From positions 1 through 51,481 of the forward strand of contig NZ_JPUF01000024.1 of the NCBI RefSeq assembly GCF_014737315.1: a stretch of 51,481 bases of DNA, given 5' to 3'. Position 1 is the first letter of the stretch; the number at the start of each line of letters is the position of its first letter. Source of the stretch: Treponema zioleckii. Lineage in GTDB: Bacteria > Spirochaetota > Spirochaetia > Treponematales > Treponemataceae. The position numbers and the translations under genes were made by a program. Below are positions 40,690 through 48,190 of the stretch, piece after piece. Below the pieces are notes generated by a model, which was given only the letters and a program-made list of their open reading frames with translations, did no database searches and was not told the DNA's origin.

Positions 40690-41523
40690 TGAGAATATAT
40701 CCGACCAAGACTTTATGCTTCTGCCTTTGAATTTAGTTTCCAATACTTTTTGTTTGAAACTTTCGATTTCAGAATGTTCTATACGGTCAATTTTTGCATA
40801 ATTTGTATCAAGTCTATAAACAAATTGACCGTATAAAGTCCGTAATAATTTCTGATATTCCGGAAGAGGACTGTATATTTTTTTATCTTCACCCCATGAT
40901 TCAACAACGGCTTTTGCATCCTCTAAATTGCATTTATCTGTCTGCAATTTATATCCATTAGTATTTGTTTGTTGCAAATTTGCAGTACGATTACTTGTAT
41001 CTTCTGGTTCAAAAACAAGATAATCTGGTGGACGATGATAATGTGTATCTCTGGCCTGAGCAACACTCTTTCCACTAACAACAAGTGCATCTATTATTTG
41101 AGGTTTTCCCCAAATAACATTTTCTGGAAGCCAAGCGATTAATGCCATGTCTATATTGTCATTTTCAAAAATCGTAATACTATCTTTAAAACGTGCTGTA
41201 ATTTCAGTCGCCAATGGAAACCATGCTTTTATTTCTATTCCAGGATTAGGGACAATTGACTCGCTTTTAAATAAGGCGTCTGGGAAGCCTGGATCCTGAC
41301 GAACCCATTTACCTTCATTTTTCCAATCAGTCTCATTTAATAAATCTACGGTAGAAAATTCAATCATATTACCTAAAAGCGGTGAAAGTTTAGAAATAAC
41401 TTTTGTAAGTTGTTTTGCATACTCTAAGGATGGCGGACGAGTAATATCTAAAACATCAATTAGATGTTTATCAAGAGCTGTAAGTTCTGTTTTTGCTTTT
41501 GCAAGAATATCTTTTGCTTTCAT
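40642..41523 (-). CDS. Type II restriction endonuclease (PD-(D/E)XK)
   Basis: A 293-aa nuclease. FPDALFKSES and NPGIEIKAWFP give a textbook PD-x14-EIK catalytic core (Pro81, Asp82, Glu97, Lys99). Its place opposite the methylase in the same cassette supports the role. Target sequence unknown. It is directly behind an attC on the minus strand, so it is oriented with the array, whereas its methylase and regulator face the other way. Confidence 0.8.
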   Translation of the reverse strand: MKAKDILAKAKTELTALDKHLIDVLDITRPPSLEYAKQLTKVISKLSPLLGNMIEFSTVDLLNETDWKNEGKWVRQDPGFPDALFKSESIVPNPGIEIKAWFPLATEITARFKDSITIFENDNIDMALIAWLPENVIWGKPQIIDALVVSGKSVAQARDTHYHRPPDYLVFEPEDTSNRTANLQQTNTNGYKLQTDKCNLEDAKAVVESWGEDKKIYSPLPEYQKLLRTLYGQFVYRLDTNYAKIDRIEHSEIESFKQKVLETKFKGRSIKSWSDIFSSGNESLLEEALRTII

Positions 41524-41599
41524 AGTGTCTCAAAATTTATTATATATAATAACGGGAAAATTTTAAATTACTTTAAAAAGCGCCCCAGTGCGGACGTCC

Positions 41600-41665
41600 A
41601 CATAACAATTGCTTAAACGGTGGCGCGGCCTGACCGCGACATCCGCTTTGAAGCTTTGTTATGTG
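41600..41665. repeat. attC site 2
   Basis: acataacaattgc... to ...gctttgttatgtg, central cgcgg-cctga-ccgcg stem. The conserved flank gcgccccagtgcggacgtc precedes it on the plus strand (41580-41599). The stop codon of the ParE-type toxin lies in this site. Confidence 0.85.
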
Positions 41666-41985
41666 TTCCCATTATCGCCAAACAAGATTCTTACAAAATC
41701 CCGTCTGGAATACATTATTCTTATTACTTTCACACAATCGTTTTCTATTCTGTAAAAAATAGAATAATTGTTCGCAAGCACAAATTTATAATCTGTTGGA
41801 AACGAAACATATCTTTCTACTGGAATACCAATTTCTGGATAATTTCCTAAATTCTCATATGTTTCTACAATTTTCTCTACAGTATTATGAGCTGCAATTG
41901 GATTCTGCAATTCATTCTCTATATAATTCTTTATTTCGAGTAAATCTTCTGCCGCTTGAGGAGAAACTTTTACTTCAAACATCAT
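41659..41985 (-). CDS. ParE/RelE-type toxin
   Basis: A 108-aa toxin of the ParE/RelE fold: FEVKVSPQAAEDLLEIKNYI, NPIAAHNTVEKI, then YSIFYRIENDCVKVIRIMYSRRDF with the C-terminal basic residues typical of the group. It either poisons gyrase or cleaves mRNA on ribosomes. It overlaps the antitoxin stop by 4 nt. Its TAA stop (41659-41661) is inside the attC end, so the last codons (GNT) are partly supplied by the recombination site. Confidence 0.85.
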   Translation of the reverse strand: MMFEVKVSPQAAEDLLEIKNYIENELQNPIAAHNTVEKIVETYENLGNYPEIGIPVERYVSFPTDYKFVLANNYSIFYRIENDCVKVIRIMYSRRDFVRILFGDNGNT

Positions 41986-42227
41986 AGCCCCACCATAGTG
42001 CGAACATCTTTTGTGCTAAGCCAGCCTTTCTCTTTGGCGGAATCTTCTCCTTTTTTTAGTTCAGCAAATAAAGTTTTTGTAGCTGTAAGTTTTTCATAAT
42101 CTTTTATTGAAATCACCGCATAGCAACCTCGTCCATTTTTTGTGAGAAAAACAGGAGATTCATCTGCTACATCCTGCAGAACTTCATTATAATTTCGCAA
42201 ATCTGAAACTGGTTTTATTGCAATCAT
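41982..42227 (-). CDS. Phd/YefM-family antitoxin
   Basis: An 81-aa antitoxin: IAIKPVSDLRNYNEVLQDV, SPVFLTKNGRGCYAVISIKDY, then a flexible C-terminus ending TKDVRTMVGL that would wrap the toxin. It represses its own operon by family habit. The start at 42227 follows ggggg; a GTG two codons earlier is less likely. Confidence 0.85.
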   Translation of the reverse strand: MIAIKPVSDLRNYNEVLQDVADESPVFLTKNGRGCYAVISIKDYEKLTATKTLFAELKKGEDSAKEKGWLSTKDVRTMVGL

Positions 42228-42300
42228 AAACACCCCCTAAATGTTTCGTAATATTTTACGAATAATATCATACAATATTTTGTAAAATATTCAAGACATA

Positions 42301-42327
42301 AAAAAACGTGGCTTGACCGCATTTTTG
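42301..42327 (-). terminator. Weak terminator resembling a decayed attC core
   Basis: cgtggcttgaccgca with a stretch of A upstream reads on the minus strand as a 4-bp-plus hairpin followed by six U. The gcttgacc centre is that of the attC sites. It lies between the 42372 gene and the antitoxin. Confidence 0.4.
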
Positions 42328-42371
42328 TTCAATTTGTTTTTCCTTACTTAATATTATGCAGCTTACAATAG

Positions 42372-42656
42372 TCATAGAAATATGGTAATGCAGCTCTTAA
42401 TAAAACCACTTCGTAAATAAGAGCTTCTTCCATTTGCAGTTAAATACTTCATCAATTCTTTGTAAAATTCACTGTTTGTTGATGAAACATCATATTCTTT
42501 ACTTTTTATTATTTCCAAATCCTTTGATGAAAATGAAAAAGTTGAAATCCTTAAAAAATCACATAAATACTGTATTGCATTTTTATATGACTTTCCTTTA
42601 CCAGAAAGGCCTACATCGGGTGTCTCGCAATAGTACTCAAATCCTGAAAAATTCAT
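42372..42656 (-). CDS. Hypothetical small protein in cassette
   Basis: 94 aa, MNFSGFEYYCETPDVGLSG, a helical middle (AIQYLCDFLRI), then a Ser/Lys-rich part and a hydrophobic end. Not recognised. The start at 42656 has ggagg 6-10 nt upstream. It is the first gene after attC site 3 in a cassette that also holds the toxin-antitoxin pair at 41659-42227. Confidence 0.6.
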   Translation of the reverse strand: MNFSGFEYYCETPDVGLSGKGKSYKNAIQYLCDFLRISTFSFSSKDLEIIKSKEYDVSSTNSEFYKELMKYLTANGRSSYLRSGFIKSCITIFL

Positions 42657-42734
42657 AAAATCCTCCAAACATTTTTGAGAAAATTTGTTTGAGGATTTTA
42701 CTTATTAACAATAAGCGCCCCAGTGCGGGCGTCG

Positions 42735-42798
42735 TCATAACAACTGGTTGTACCGCAGCGGGCTTGACCCGCTGTCGGCTACGAACCTTTGTTATGTG
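42735..42798. repeat. attC site 3
   Basis: tcataacaactgg... to ...cctttgttatgtg, centre gcagcgggcttgacccgctgtcggc. The flank gcgccccagtgcgggcgtcg precedes it. The stop codon of the decayed gene to the right is inside its right end (42792-42794). Confidence 0.85.
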
Positions 42799-43583
42799 TT
42801 TTTCTTTATATATTCGACAATAAAAGTTTTGTACTCATCGGCAGAATACTCTGTTTTATTGTTTATAGCAAGTTTATTCCAAAACTCATTTCTTGCATTT
42901 TGTATTATACATTTTTGATTTGTAACATCGGGTTTTCGATTCTGCATAATTTTTTTTATATTTTCTGCATATTCGCTTACAAATGAATTTTTTATTTTTT
43001 TGCAATTTTCTTAAGAGTATGTATTTCTTAAAACCTGATTTACTTAACAAGGGCGTGGAAAATGATTCTAAGTATTCTAATAAACAAATATTAGTAATAA
43101 AATCGTTTTCGTTAAAAATATTTGAAAAGAGCTTGTTTTTAATTTTTGAATCATACGCATATAGCCACAAAAATTCTGAGATATAATCATACATTAAAAG
43201 TGGATCATTTCTTAAAACTTAGAAAAAATATTCTTCCAATACTTTTTTACTAGTTTTTACGATGAATGTTTAAAGTGTCGCAAAGTATTAATAAAGAATT
43301 TCTTCTAATATCAACCGAAGAATCGTATAGAGCTTTTACCAAAAAATAAATAGGTTTTATCGGCTTCATATTTTTTGATAATTGATTCTCTATAACTATG
43401 AGAATGTCTTACAGAATCTATTATGAAAGAAGTGAAAGACTGATATTCATCTTTAAAATATTTTTCGAAAAATATATTTAGATTTTGAATTTTTAATAAA
43501 TCCTGACAAGGTTCTTCAAGATATTTGTCATCCAAATATAGATAATAATTGTGTATTTTTCCTATTAATTCTTCATCATTCAT
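42792..43583 (-). pseudogene. Decayed helical-repeat (HEAT-like) cassette gene
   Basis: Reading through three single-base changes gives one continuous protein of about 263 residues. The frame breaks after DKTYLFF (A6 run 43341-43346), after NIHRKN (T5 run 43254-43258) and after LRKLQKN (T6/T7 runs 42988-43001). One in-frame TAA (43219-43221) remains. Recovered pieces include ALYDSSVDIRRNSLLILCDT, VLRNDPLLMYDYISEFLWLY and, at the end, NEFWNKLAINNKTEYSADEY. The amphipathic helical pairs suggest HEAT-like repeats. All frame breaks are in homopolymers. The stop codon is within attC site 3. Confidence 0.75.
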
Positions 43584-43612
43584 TTTTACTCAGCGCCCCA
43601 GTGCGGGCGTCC

Positions 43613-43745
43613 ACATAACAACGAGTTAAACTGCAAAAACGGTTTTGCCAAAGGCAAAATTGGCGCAAAAGTTGCGGTGGCGTAAAGCCACGAAGAGCAA
43701 CTTTTGTGACAAAGTTTTTGTCGGTTTTGAACTTCTTGTTATGTG
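43613..43745. repeat. attC site 4 (long form)
   Basis: acataacaacgag... to ...cttcttgttatgtg, 133 nt, about twice the length of the others. It contains several nested inverted repeats (gttttgcc/ggcaaaa, gcaaaagttgc/gcaacttttg, ggtggcg/cgaagagc region). The flank gcgccccagtgcgggcgtcc is present before it. Confidence 0.8.
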
Positions 43746-43752
43746 TTTTTAC

Positions 43753-44055
43753 TTACCCAAACACAGCCTGTCTAAGAATATTATTTATCCGAGTCTGATA
43801 CCCTTTTCCCATATTTTTTAGGGCAGCAAGTACATCATTGTCAATTCTTAAACTTACAGCTGTTTTTTTTACAGTAACTTTGTAAATATCATTTCCTTTT
43901 GGGTGAACTTCATACCAGGGCTTGAATTTTTTCATCTGTTCGTCTGTAAGTTCCGGACATTCTTCAGTGATTACAGGTTTTGCGGAATTTATAATTCTCT
44001 TATCTTCTTCAGTGAGAGGTTTTTGAATTAAATCATCTAATGTCATAGTCTTCAT
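43753..44055 (-). CDS. brnA: BrnA-family antitoxin
   Basis: 100 aa with the BrnA C-terminus VSLRIDNDVLAALKNMGKGY and TRINNILRQAV, a ribbon-helix-helix-like DNA-binding end. The start at 44055 is chosen (MKTMTLDDL) because of the agga upstream; it overlaps the toxin gene by 23 nt. It neutralises BrnT and represses the operon by family precedent. The middle (KFKPWYEVHPKG) is typical of the group. Confidence 0.85.
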   Translation of the reverse strand: MKTMTLDDLIQKPLTEEDKRIINSAKPVITEECPELTDEQMKKFKPWYEVHPKGNDIYKVTVKKTAVSLRIDNDVLAALKNMGKGYQTRINNILRQAVFG

Positions 44056-44320
44056 AATATAATTTCTCCTCTTTGGGTGTCGCTCTTCGGGCAGAAATAA
44101 TACGGATATTATTTTCACCCCGTTCTGTATAGACCACGAATAAAATCCGTTCTACACAACCAATTACATTATATCTTTCTTCTGATTCATCAGAATGTTC
44201 TTCATCCAAAGTCTCAATTCTTTTTGAATCAAAGAAAACTCGTGCTGCATATTCAAAAGAAATTCCGTCATGTTTCTTTTGATTTATAAGATCTTTATTT
44301 TCATCCCACTCAAATGTCAT
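44033..44320 (-). CDS. brnT: BrnT-family toxin
   Basis: A 95-aa RelE-fold ribonuclease toxin: MTFEWDENKDLINQKKHDGI, FEYAARVFFD, ERILFVVYTERG, IRIISARRATPKEEKLY. The sequence fits BrnT closely, including the WDENK opening and the ISARRA active-site region. It precedes and overlaps its antitoxin, the usual BrnT-BrnA order. A tgtatatacatttt inverted repeat upstream (about 44333-44355) may be the operator. Confidence 0.9.
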   Translation of the reverse strand: MTFEWDENKDLINQKKHDGISFEYAARVFFDSKRIETLDEEHSDESEERYNVIGCVERILFVVYTERGENNIRIISARRATPKEEKLYYEDYDIR

Positions 44321-44368
44321 TTATACAACCTGTGTATATTATAAAATGTATATACAGAATTTGTCAAC

Positions 44369-44391
44369 TAAAAAGGCGGGCTTGACCCGCC
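44369..44391 (-). terminator. Terminator with attC-core sequence
   Basis: ggcggg-cttga-cccgcc with A run on the left: on the minus strand a 6-bp GC stem followed by five U, downstream of the gene at 44410. The 16-nt core is the same as in attC sites 3 and 5 and in the terminator at 48122. Confidence 0.75.
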
Positions 44392-44409
44392 GTACTAAAA
44401 AAAAATTTT

Positions 44410-44718
44410 TTATTTTTCGGAAATTCCATATTCCTTATTTAAATTCAATATATAATGTCCCAATATTATTTTATTTTTTAAATTTATTACAACCACATAA
44501 TGTACATTTTTCAATCTTGTAGTAAATATTACATGTCGAAGACTTCTATCTTTTGCATCATATACATAATCAATATGCATATTTCCCAGCTCATTATTCA
44601 AATTATTATTTACATATTCATCAAAGTTTTTTCCATCAAAATTTTCCGCTGTTTCTGTAACATCTAAGAAACCTTCCGATGAAAGTGTAGATTTAAATTC
44701 GTCTTCAGAGAGTAACAT
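44410..44718 (-). CDS. Hypothetical protein in cassette (Barnase-EndoU/phage-like unknown)
   Basis: 102 aa from MLLSEDEFKS. The second half (HIDYVYDAKDRSLRHVIFTT, NVHYVVVINLKNKIILGHYI) is a run of predicted beta strands. No family recognised; the words in the call only mark it as unknown. A longer reading starts at an ATG in the attC end (44763) and gives MWTPALGRRGLRN in front; this uses the conserved cassette-start sequence and may be real. No strong ribosome-binding site precedes 44718. Confidence 0.55.
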   Translation of the reverse strand: MLLSEDEFKSTLSSEGFLDVTETAENFDGKNFDEYVNNNLNNELGNMHIDYVYDAKDRSLRHVIFTTRLKNVHYVVVINLKNKIILGHYILNLNKEYGISEK

Positions 44719-44759
44719 AAATTTATTTCTTAAACCTCTGCGCCCCAGTGCGGGCGTCC

Positions 44760-44823
44760 ACATAACAACTGGTTGTACCGCAGCGGGCTTGACCCGCTGT
44801 CGGCTACGAAGCTTTGTTATGTG
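44760..44823. repeat. attC site 5
   Basis: acataacaactgg... to ...gctttgttatgtg with centre cagcgggcttgacccgctgtcggc, almost identical to site 3. Flank gcgccccagtgcgggcgtcc precedes it. It follows the coiled-coil/HNH cassette on the minus strand. Confidence 0.88.
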
Positions 44824-44829
44824 ATATTA

Positions 44830-45738
44830 CTATATAATGATTCTAAGTAGAATATTTACTACACTTACAATTAAAGCTATTGACGAAATAATAATTGCAA
44901 TTACTGATAATTTTTTCGAAGATGTAGCTTTTATCTTTTCAATTTCTTCGCTTTGTTCTTTATCAAGAATATCTTTTTGTTTTGTGTATTCAAATAGTAC
45001 TTTTATGGCCTCTGTATTTTTTGAAATAGCTTCTTCTTGCTTTTGGTCTACGAGATCTTTATTGTTTAGTATTGCACCAAGCTCTTCCAACCGCTTAGAT
45101 TGTTCTGCATCAATTATATCTTTTTCATCTAATCGCTTTCTGTTTGCAGCGATATCTGCTGATTGTTTTGAATCCAAATTGTCTTTTTCATTTAAACGAT
45201 TTTCATTCTCAGAAACTTTGTCGGCCAGATTTTCAATTTTTGAATCTTGTGAGGCTTGTTTCATTTCAACTTCTAATTGATTCTTTGCAAAAGCTTCGGC
45301 TTGTTGGACAATATACATTGCTTGCTCTTCAGAATCAGAGCTTAATTTTATAAATTCACCATCCCGATTTTCAAAACCTTTTACTATCAATGCAGACATG
45401 TGTTTTGACATAGCTTGCGCAAAACTCAGTGAAAGACAAGTAAACCGAATACTTTCCTGCAATAATTCATTCATTTCACCAATTGCTTCATTTGTAGCAA
45501 TAACAGCATCTGCAGTTGCATCTGCCTTTTTTTTAGTTCTACCAAACCAACCGCTTTTCATGTTTGCAGCATCTTCTGCAGCTTCTTTTGCATCTGTTAT
45601 TTTTTGAGTAGAAAGCTCTATTTTTTCTAATATAAATTTGGATTTCTCCTCTGCAAAAGCTTCCAACTGCGAAGAGGACATCTTTTCAAGTTTTGAAGAA
45701 CTTATTTGTAATTCCTTTGATATTTTCTTATCTCCCAT
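44830..45738 (-). CDS. Coiled-coil membrane protein, partner of the HNH-like protein
   Basis: 302 aa. An N-terminal helical part (about 1-130) is followed by a long coiled coil with four repeats of the form K-D-x-(L/I/V)-(D)-x-(K/E)-Q-(S/E): EKDNLDSKQSADI, EKDIIDAEQSKRL, NKDLVDQKQEEAI, QKDILDKEQSEEI. A single C-terminal membrane helix (about 276-301: LSVIAIIISSIALIVSVVNIL) would anchor it. It begins 12 nt after the HNH gene. It may sense or scaffold and deliver the nuclease partner. No family recognised. Confidence 0.7.
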   Translation of the reverse strand: MGDKKISKELQISSSKLEKMSSSQLEAFAEEKSKFILEKIELSTQKITDAKEAAEDAANMKSGWFGRTKKKADATADAVIATNEAIGEMNELLQESIRFTCLSLSFAQAMSKHMSALIVKGFENRDGEFIKLSSDSEEQAMYIVQQAEAFAKNQLEVEMKQASQDSKIENLADKVSENENRLNEKDNLDSKQSADIAANRKRLDEKDIIDAEQSKRLEELGAILNNKDLVDQKQEEAISKNTEAIKVLFEYTKQKDILDKEQSEEIEKIKATSSKKLSVIAIIISSIALIVSVVNILLRIII

Positions 45739-45750
45739 TTGTAACCTCCT

Positions 45751-47424
45751 TTATTTATTATATATTGCCCGAAGTTTTGACATTGCATTTTCTCTTGAGT
45801 TTGTAGCTTGCTTTACAGTTCCAAAAGATTTATCTAATTCTTCTTCCGTGTTTTTAAATATTTGAGAAATTTCAAAAACTTTCATTTCGAAGAATTTATA
45901 TGCATCGTCCAATGTACACCATGTTTTTGCAAGTTCACATCGAACAACAACAACACTTTGAGCAATTAATTGAATTTGAAGTTTGTCATGTTTAGCAGAT
46001 GCTCTGCATTTATCCATGAAGTATAAAACTATAGTTGTTAATAAACCACCGGCAAGAGCAGAAAGTGTCACTGCGATTACATCACTTACAGTACGTTGTT
46101 CTTTTCCAAATGAAGGAATCGGAAACATCATAAGAGGTTGCAAGCCAGGTATTGCTTGTAAGCCTTTTTCAATTACTGCACTTAATCCTAAAGAAGCCGC
46201 TCCAATTATTCCTGCTGTAAGAATTTTTAATGCCTGATAGTGAACTTCTTCTTTTGGCATATCAATTGGCGGATTTGCAAGAAGTTTTACAGCCTGACAT
46301 AATGAAACAAATCCGGCTCTTATCATACTTACAATTTTTTTCAATGTCGTAAAAAATAAATTGATAACAAATACAACAATGTTTGAAAGAAATGCAGTAA
46401 TAGCTGCTTCTAAAGATCCCTTGAAAATATCTTTCCATTTACTTTTTAAACTAGAAAGAATTTCTTGAAGCCTATTTTTGAATCGAGCAAATATTTCCTT
46501 AAAAGATTCTTTGCCCTTTTGTTCAAATGTTAAGCGTACTTCTATCATTATACCTTGTGCTAAATCTCTTAGAACAACACCTAATGCGGAATATGCAGCC
46601 ATCATTGCTGCATCTTTACCACCTGTTGAAAGTAATTCTTTTGTATATTTTTTAGCAGTAGCTGTATTTATAGTTTTATTGATATATTTTCTGGCTTCTT
46701 TATCTTTGCCCATTGCCATTTCTTCATCGATAGCATACTTTTCTGCTTTTGTTTGACCTGTTTTTTTATCTGCTTCTTTCAACCAATCTTCCATTTTTTT
46801 GTTACCTTTTGATTGGTTTGCACTTCCTTCTGTCCAAGCAAGATTCTTATCATTTGTTGCCATCTTTGCTCTTTCTTCTGGTGTCATAAATAAATTTGTA
46901 GAAGCTTTGTTTTCAATTTCGCTTGCTGAAACAATATGGTCTAATTGAGCTCTTCCATCTTTAGGTAGTGGACGACCTGTATACTCATCAATAATTACAT
47001 CTTGGGTTTTAAATGCTTGTTTTCTTTTTCCTGGAAGAGGTTTATCATAACCAGTTCCTTTTCTGACTTCTTGCCAATCTTTTTGTTTCATTTCTTGCCA
47101 AGAATTATATTTTTGTTCATCCGCTGTTATGGCGGTAATTCCTTTCTCAAAATTATGAGTTGTTGTTACATTTCCACCATCTTGAGAATTTATAAATAAA
47201 CTGGCTAAACCAAATTGTGATGTAATAGTATCAATAACATTATTTTTGCATAGCTCTAATAATGTGGCAGAATCTTTTTGCGAGTATTGATTTTTTAGAT
47301 TATTAAGTTCAGCAACAGCTTCTTCTAAATCTTTGTTTATTTCTATCTTTTTTAATTCTTCTTGAGTTATTTCTTCTAACTCTTTTTCCATTTCTGCATA
47401 GTTTGTACTCAGTAAATCTTCCAT
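45751..47424 (-). CDS. HNH-like nuclease with C-terminal membrane segments
   Basis: 557 aa. Residues 5-55 are a coiled coil. Residues about 141-210 form an HNH-type nuclease: DVIIDEYTGRPLP, AQLDHIVSASEIEN with the central Asp-His pair, and DKNLAWTEGSANQSKGNKK. The C-terminal half has three or four hydrophobic segments (about 345-375, 405-425, 445-475), so the protein is probably anchored in the inner membrane with the nuclease in the cytosol. The start at 47424 has an aagga just upstream; a GTG at 47463 lies in the attC flank. It is paired with the coiled-coil protein at 44830 in one cassette. Confidence 0.7.
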   Translation of the reverse strand: MEDLLSTNYAEMEKELEEITQEELKKIEINKDLEEAVAELNNLKNQYSQKDSATLLELCKNNVIDTITSQFGLASLFINSQDGGNVTTTHNFEKGITAITADEQKYNSWQEMKQKDWQEVRKGTGYDKPLPGKRKQAFKTQDVIIDEYTGRPLPKDGRAQLDHIVSASEIENKASTNLFMTPEERAKMATNDKNLAWTEGSANQSKGNKKMEDWLKEADKKTGQTKAEKYAIDEEMAMGKDKEARKYINKTINTATAKKYTKELLSTGGKDAAMMAAYSALGVVLRDLAQGIMIEVRLTFEQKGKESFKEIFARFKNRLQEILSSLKSKWKDIFKGSLEAAITAFLSNIVVFVINLFFTTLKKIVSMIRAGFVSLCQAVKLLANPPIDMPKEEVHYQALKILTAGIIGAASLGLSAVIEKGLQAIPGLQPLMMFPIPSFGKEQRTVSDVIAVTLSALAGGLLTTIVLYFMDKCRASAKHDKLQIQLIAQSVVVVRCELAKTWCTLDDAYKFFEMKVFEISQIFKNTEEELDKSFGTVKQATNSRENAMSKLRAIYNK

Positions 47425-47461
47425 TCTTTTTCCTTTCGGAAGCGCCCCAGTGCGGGCGTCC

Positions 47462-47526
47462 ACATAACAACTGCTTAAACGGTGTCGCGGCTTGACCGGT
47501 TTGTCGGCTTTGAAGCTTTGTTAGGT
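47462..47526. repeat. attC site 6
   Basis: acataacaactgc... to ...gctttgttaggt. The right-hand end reads gttaggt rather than gttatgt, which is closer to the general GTTRRRY rule. Flank gcgccccagtgcgggcgtcc precedes it. Confidence 0.8.
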
Positions 47527-47527
47527 T

Positions 47528-47839
47528 TTATTTATAATTAGCCAAAACTTTATCTAAATCCCGTCTACCATAGGAAACATGAATTACCGTTGCCACATTA
47601 TTTTCCGCAACATAAAAAATAGAATAATTTCCAACGGAAAAATAATGTACTCCTTTAGAGTTCCAAGGTTCATTCGGATATAAGTGATAGCTTTCTGCCA
47701 TATAACTCAATTTACTCATTGCCGAATACAATCGATTTAAGACAGATTCTGCATTTATTTCAGATTTTAAGACATTGAGAATATAATCATAAATTTCAGC
47801 AAGATCTTCTTTTGCTTGGTCAGATAAAACTATGCAAAT
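47528..47839 (-). CDS. ParE/RelE-type toxin without a standard start codon
   Basis: The frame encodes (K)ICIVLSDQAKEDLAEIYDYI, LNVLKSEINAESVLNRLY, then YSIFYVAENNVATVIHVSYG and RRDLDKVLANYK: a complete ParE-like toxin of about 103 residues. No ATG, GTG or TTG is found at the expected start. An ATT at 47837-47839 is placed where the second or third codon of relatives would be, and the codon before the AAG is GAG where an ATG is expected. It overlaps the antitoxin stop. It may be silenced, or may use ATT. An internal TTG (47731) would give a truncated 67-aa product. Confidence 0.6.
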   Translation of the reverse strand: MCIVLSDQAKEDLAEIYDYILNVLKSEINAESVLNRLYSAMSKLSYMAESYHLYPNEPWNSKGVHYFSVGNYSIFYVAENNVATVIHVSYGRRDLDKVLANYK

Positions 47840-48066
47840 CTTCTCTTGATTTCAGAAAAAGCTTCATCCAATGGAGTTACACGCCCATTTTTCATGTCGT
47901 CAAAACCTTTTTGCATCTTTGCAGAGAATTCTTCTTCCGATTCTGCAGTCTCTTTAAATTGAGACTGATTGTATTGATACAATAAAAAAGTCAAATATTT
48001 TGAGGCATCTTCAAGACATGACTCAGGAAGAGTTTTTACCTGTTCGCAAACTGAATCGTATGACAT
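47830..48066 (-). CDS. Small antitoxin-like protein (RelB/DUF2281 type)
   Basis: 78 aa from MSYDSVCEQVKTLPESCLED, continuing ASKYLTFLLYQYNQSQF and an acidic middle, ending SEIKRRFA. The N-terminal helices with LPE..LEDASKYL resemble small antitoxins that precede RelE/ParE toxins. The ATG at 48066 has ggaggt at perfect spacing; an ATG four codons earlier (48078) overlaps that site. Its stop overlaps the toxin frame. Confidence 0.7.
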   Translation of the reverse strand: MSYDSVCEQVKTLPESCLEDASKYLTFLLYQYNQSQFKETAESEEEFSAKMQKGFDDMKNGRVTPLDEAFSEIKRRFA

Positions 48067-48121
48067 TTCGACCTCCATTTGCTTTATTATATCATATCTT
48101 TATAAAAAAATCATCTTCTAT

Positions 48122-48145
48122 AAAAAAAGGCGGGCTTGACCCGCC
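48122..48145 (-). terminator. Terminator with attC-core sequence
   Basis: ggcggg-cttga-cccgcc (48129-48145) followed on the minus strand by seven U. It is identical in its core to the terminator at 44369-44391, and lies downstream of the beta-barrel gene. Confidence 0.8.
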
Positions 48146-48190
48146 ATATCAATTTTCAGACAAGTTTACGTCAAATTTACGAAATCATTC

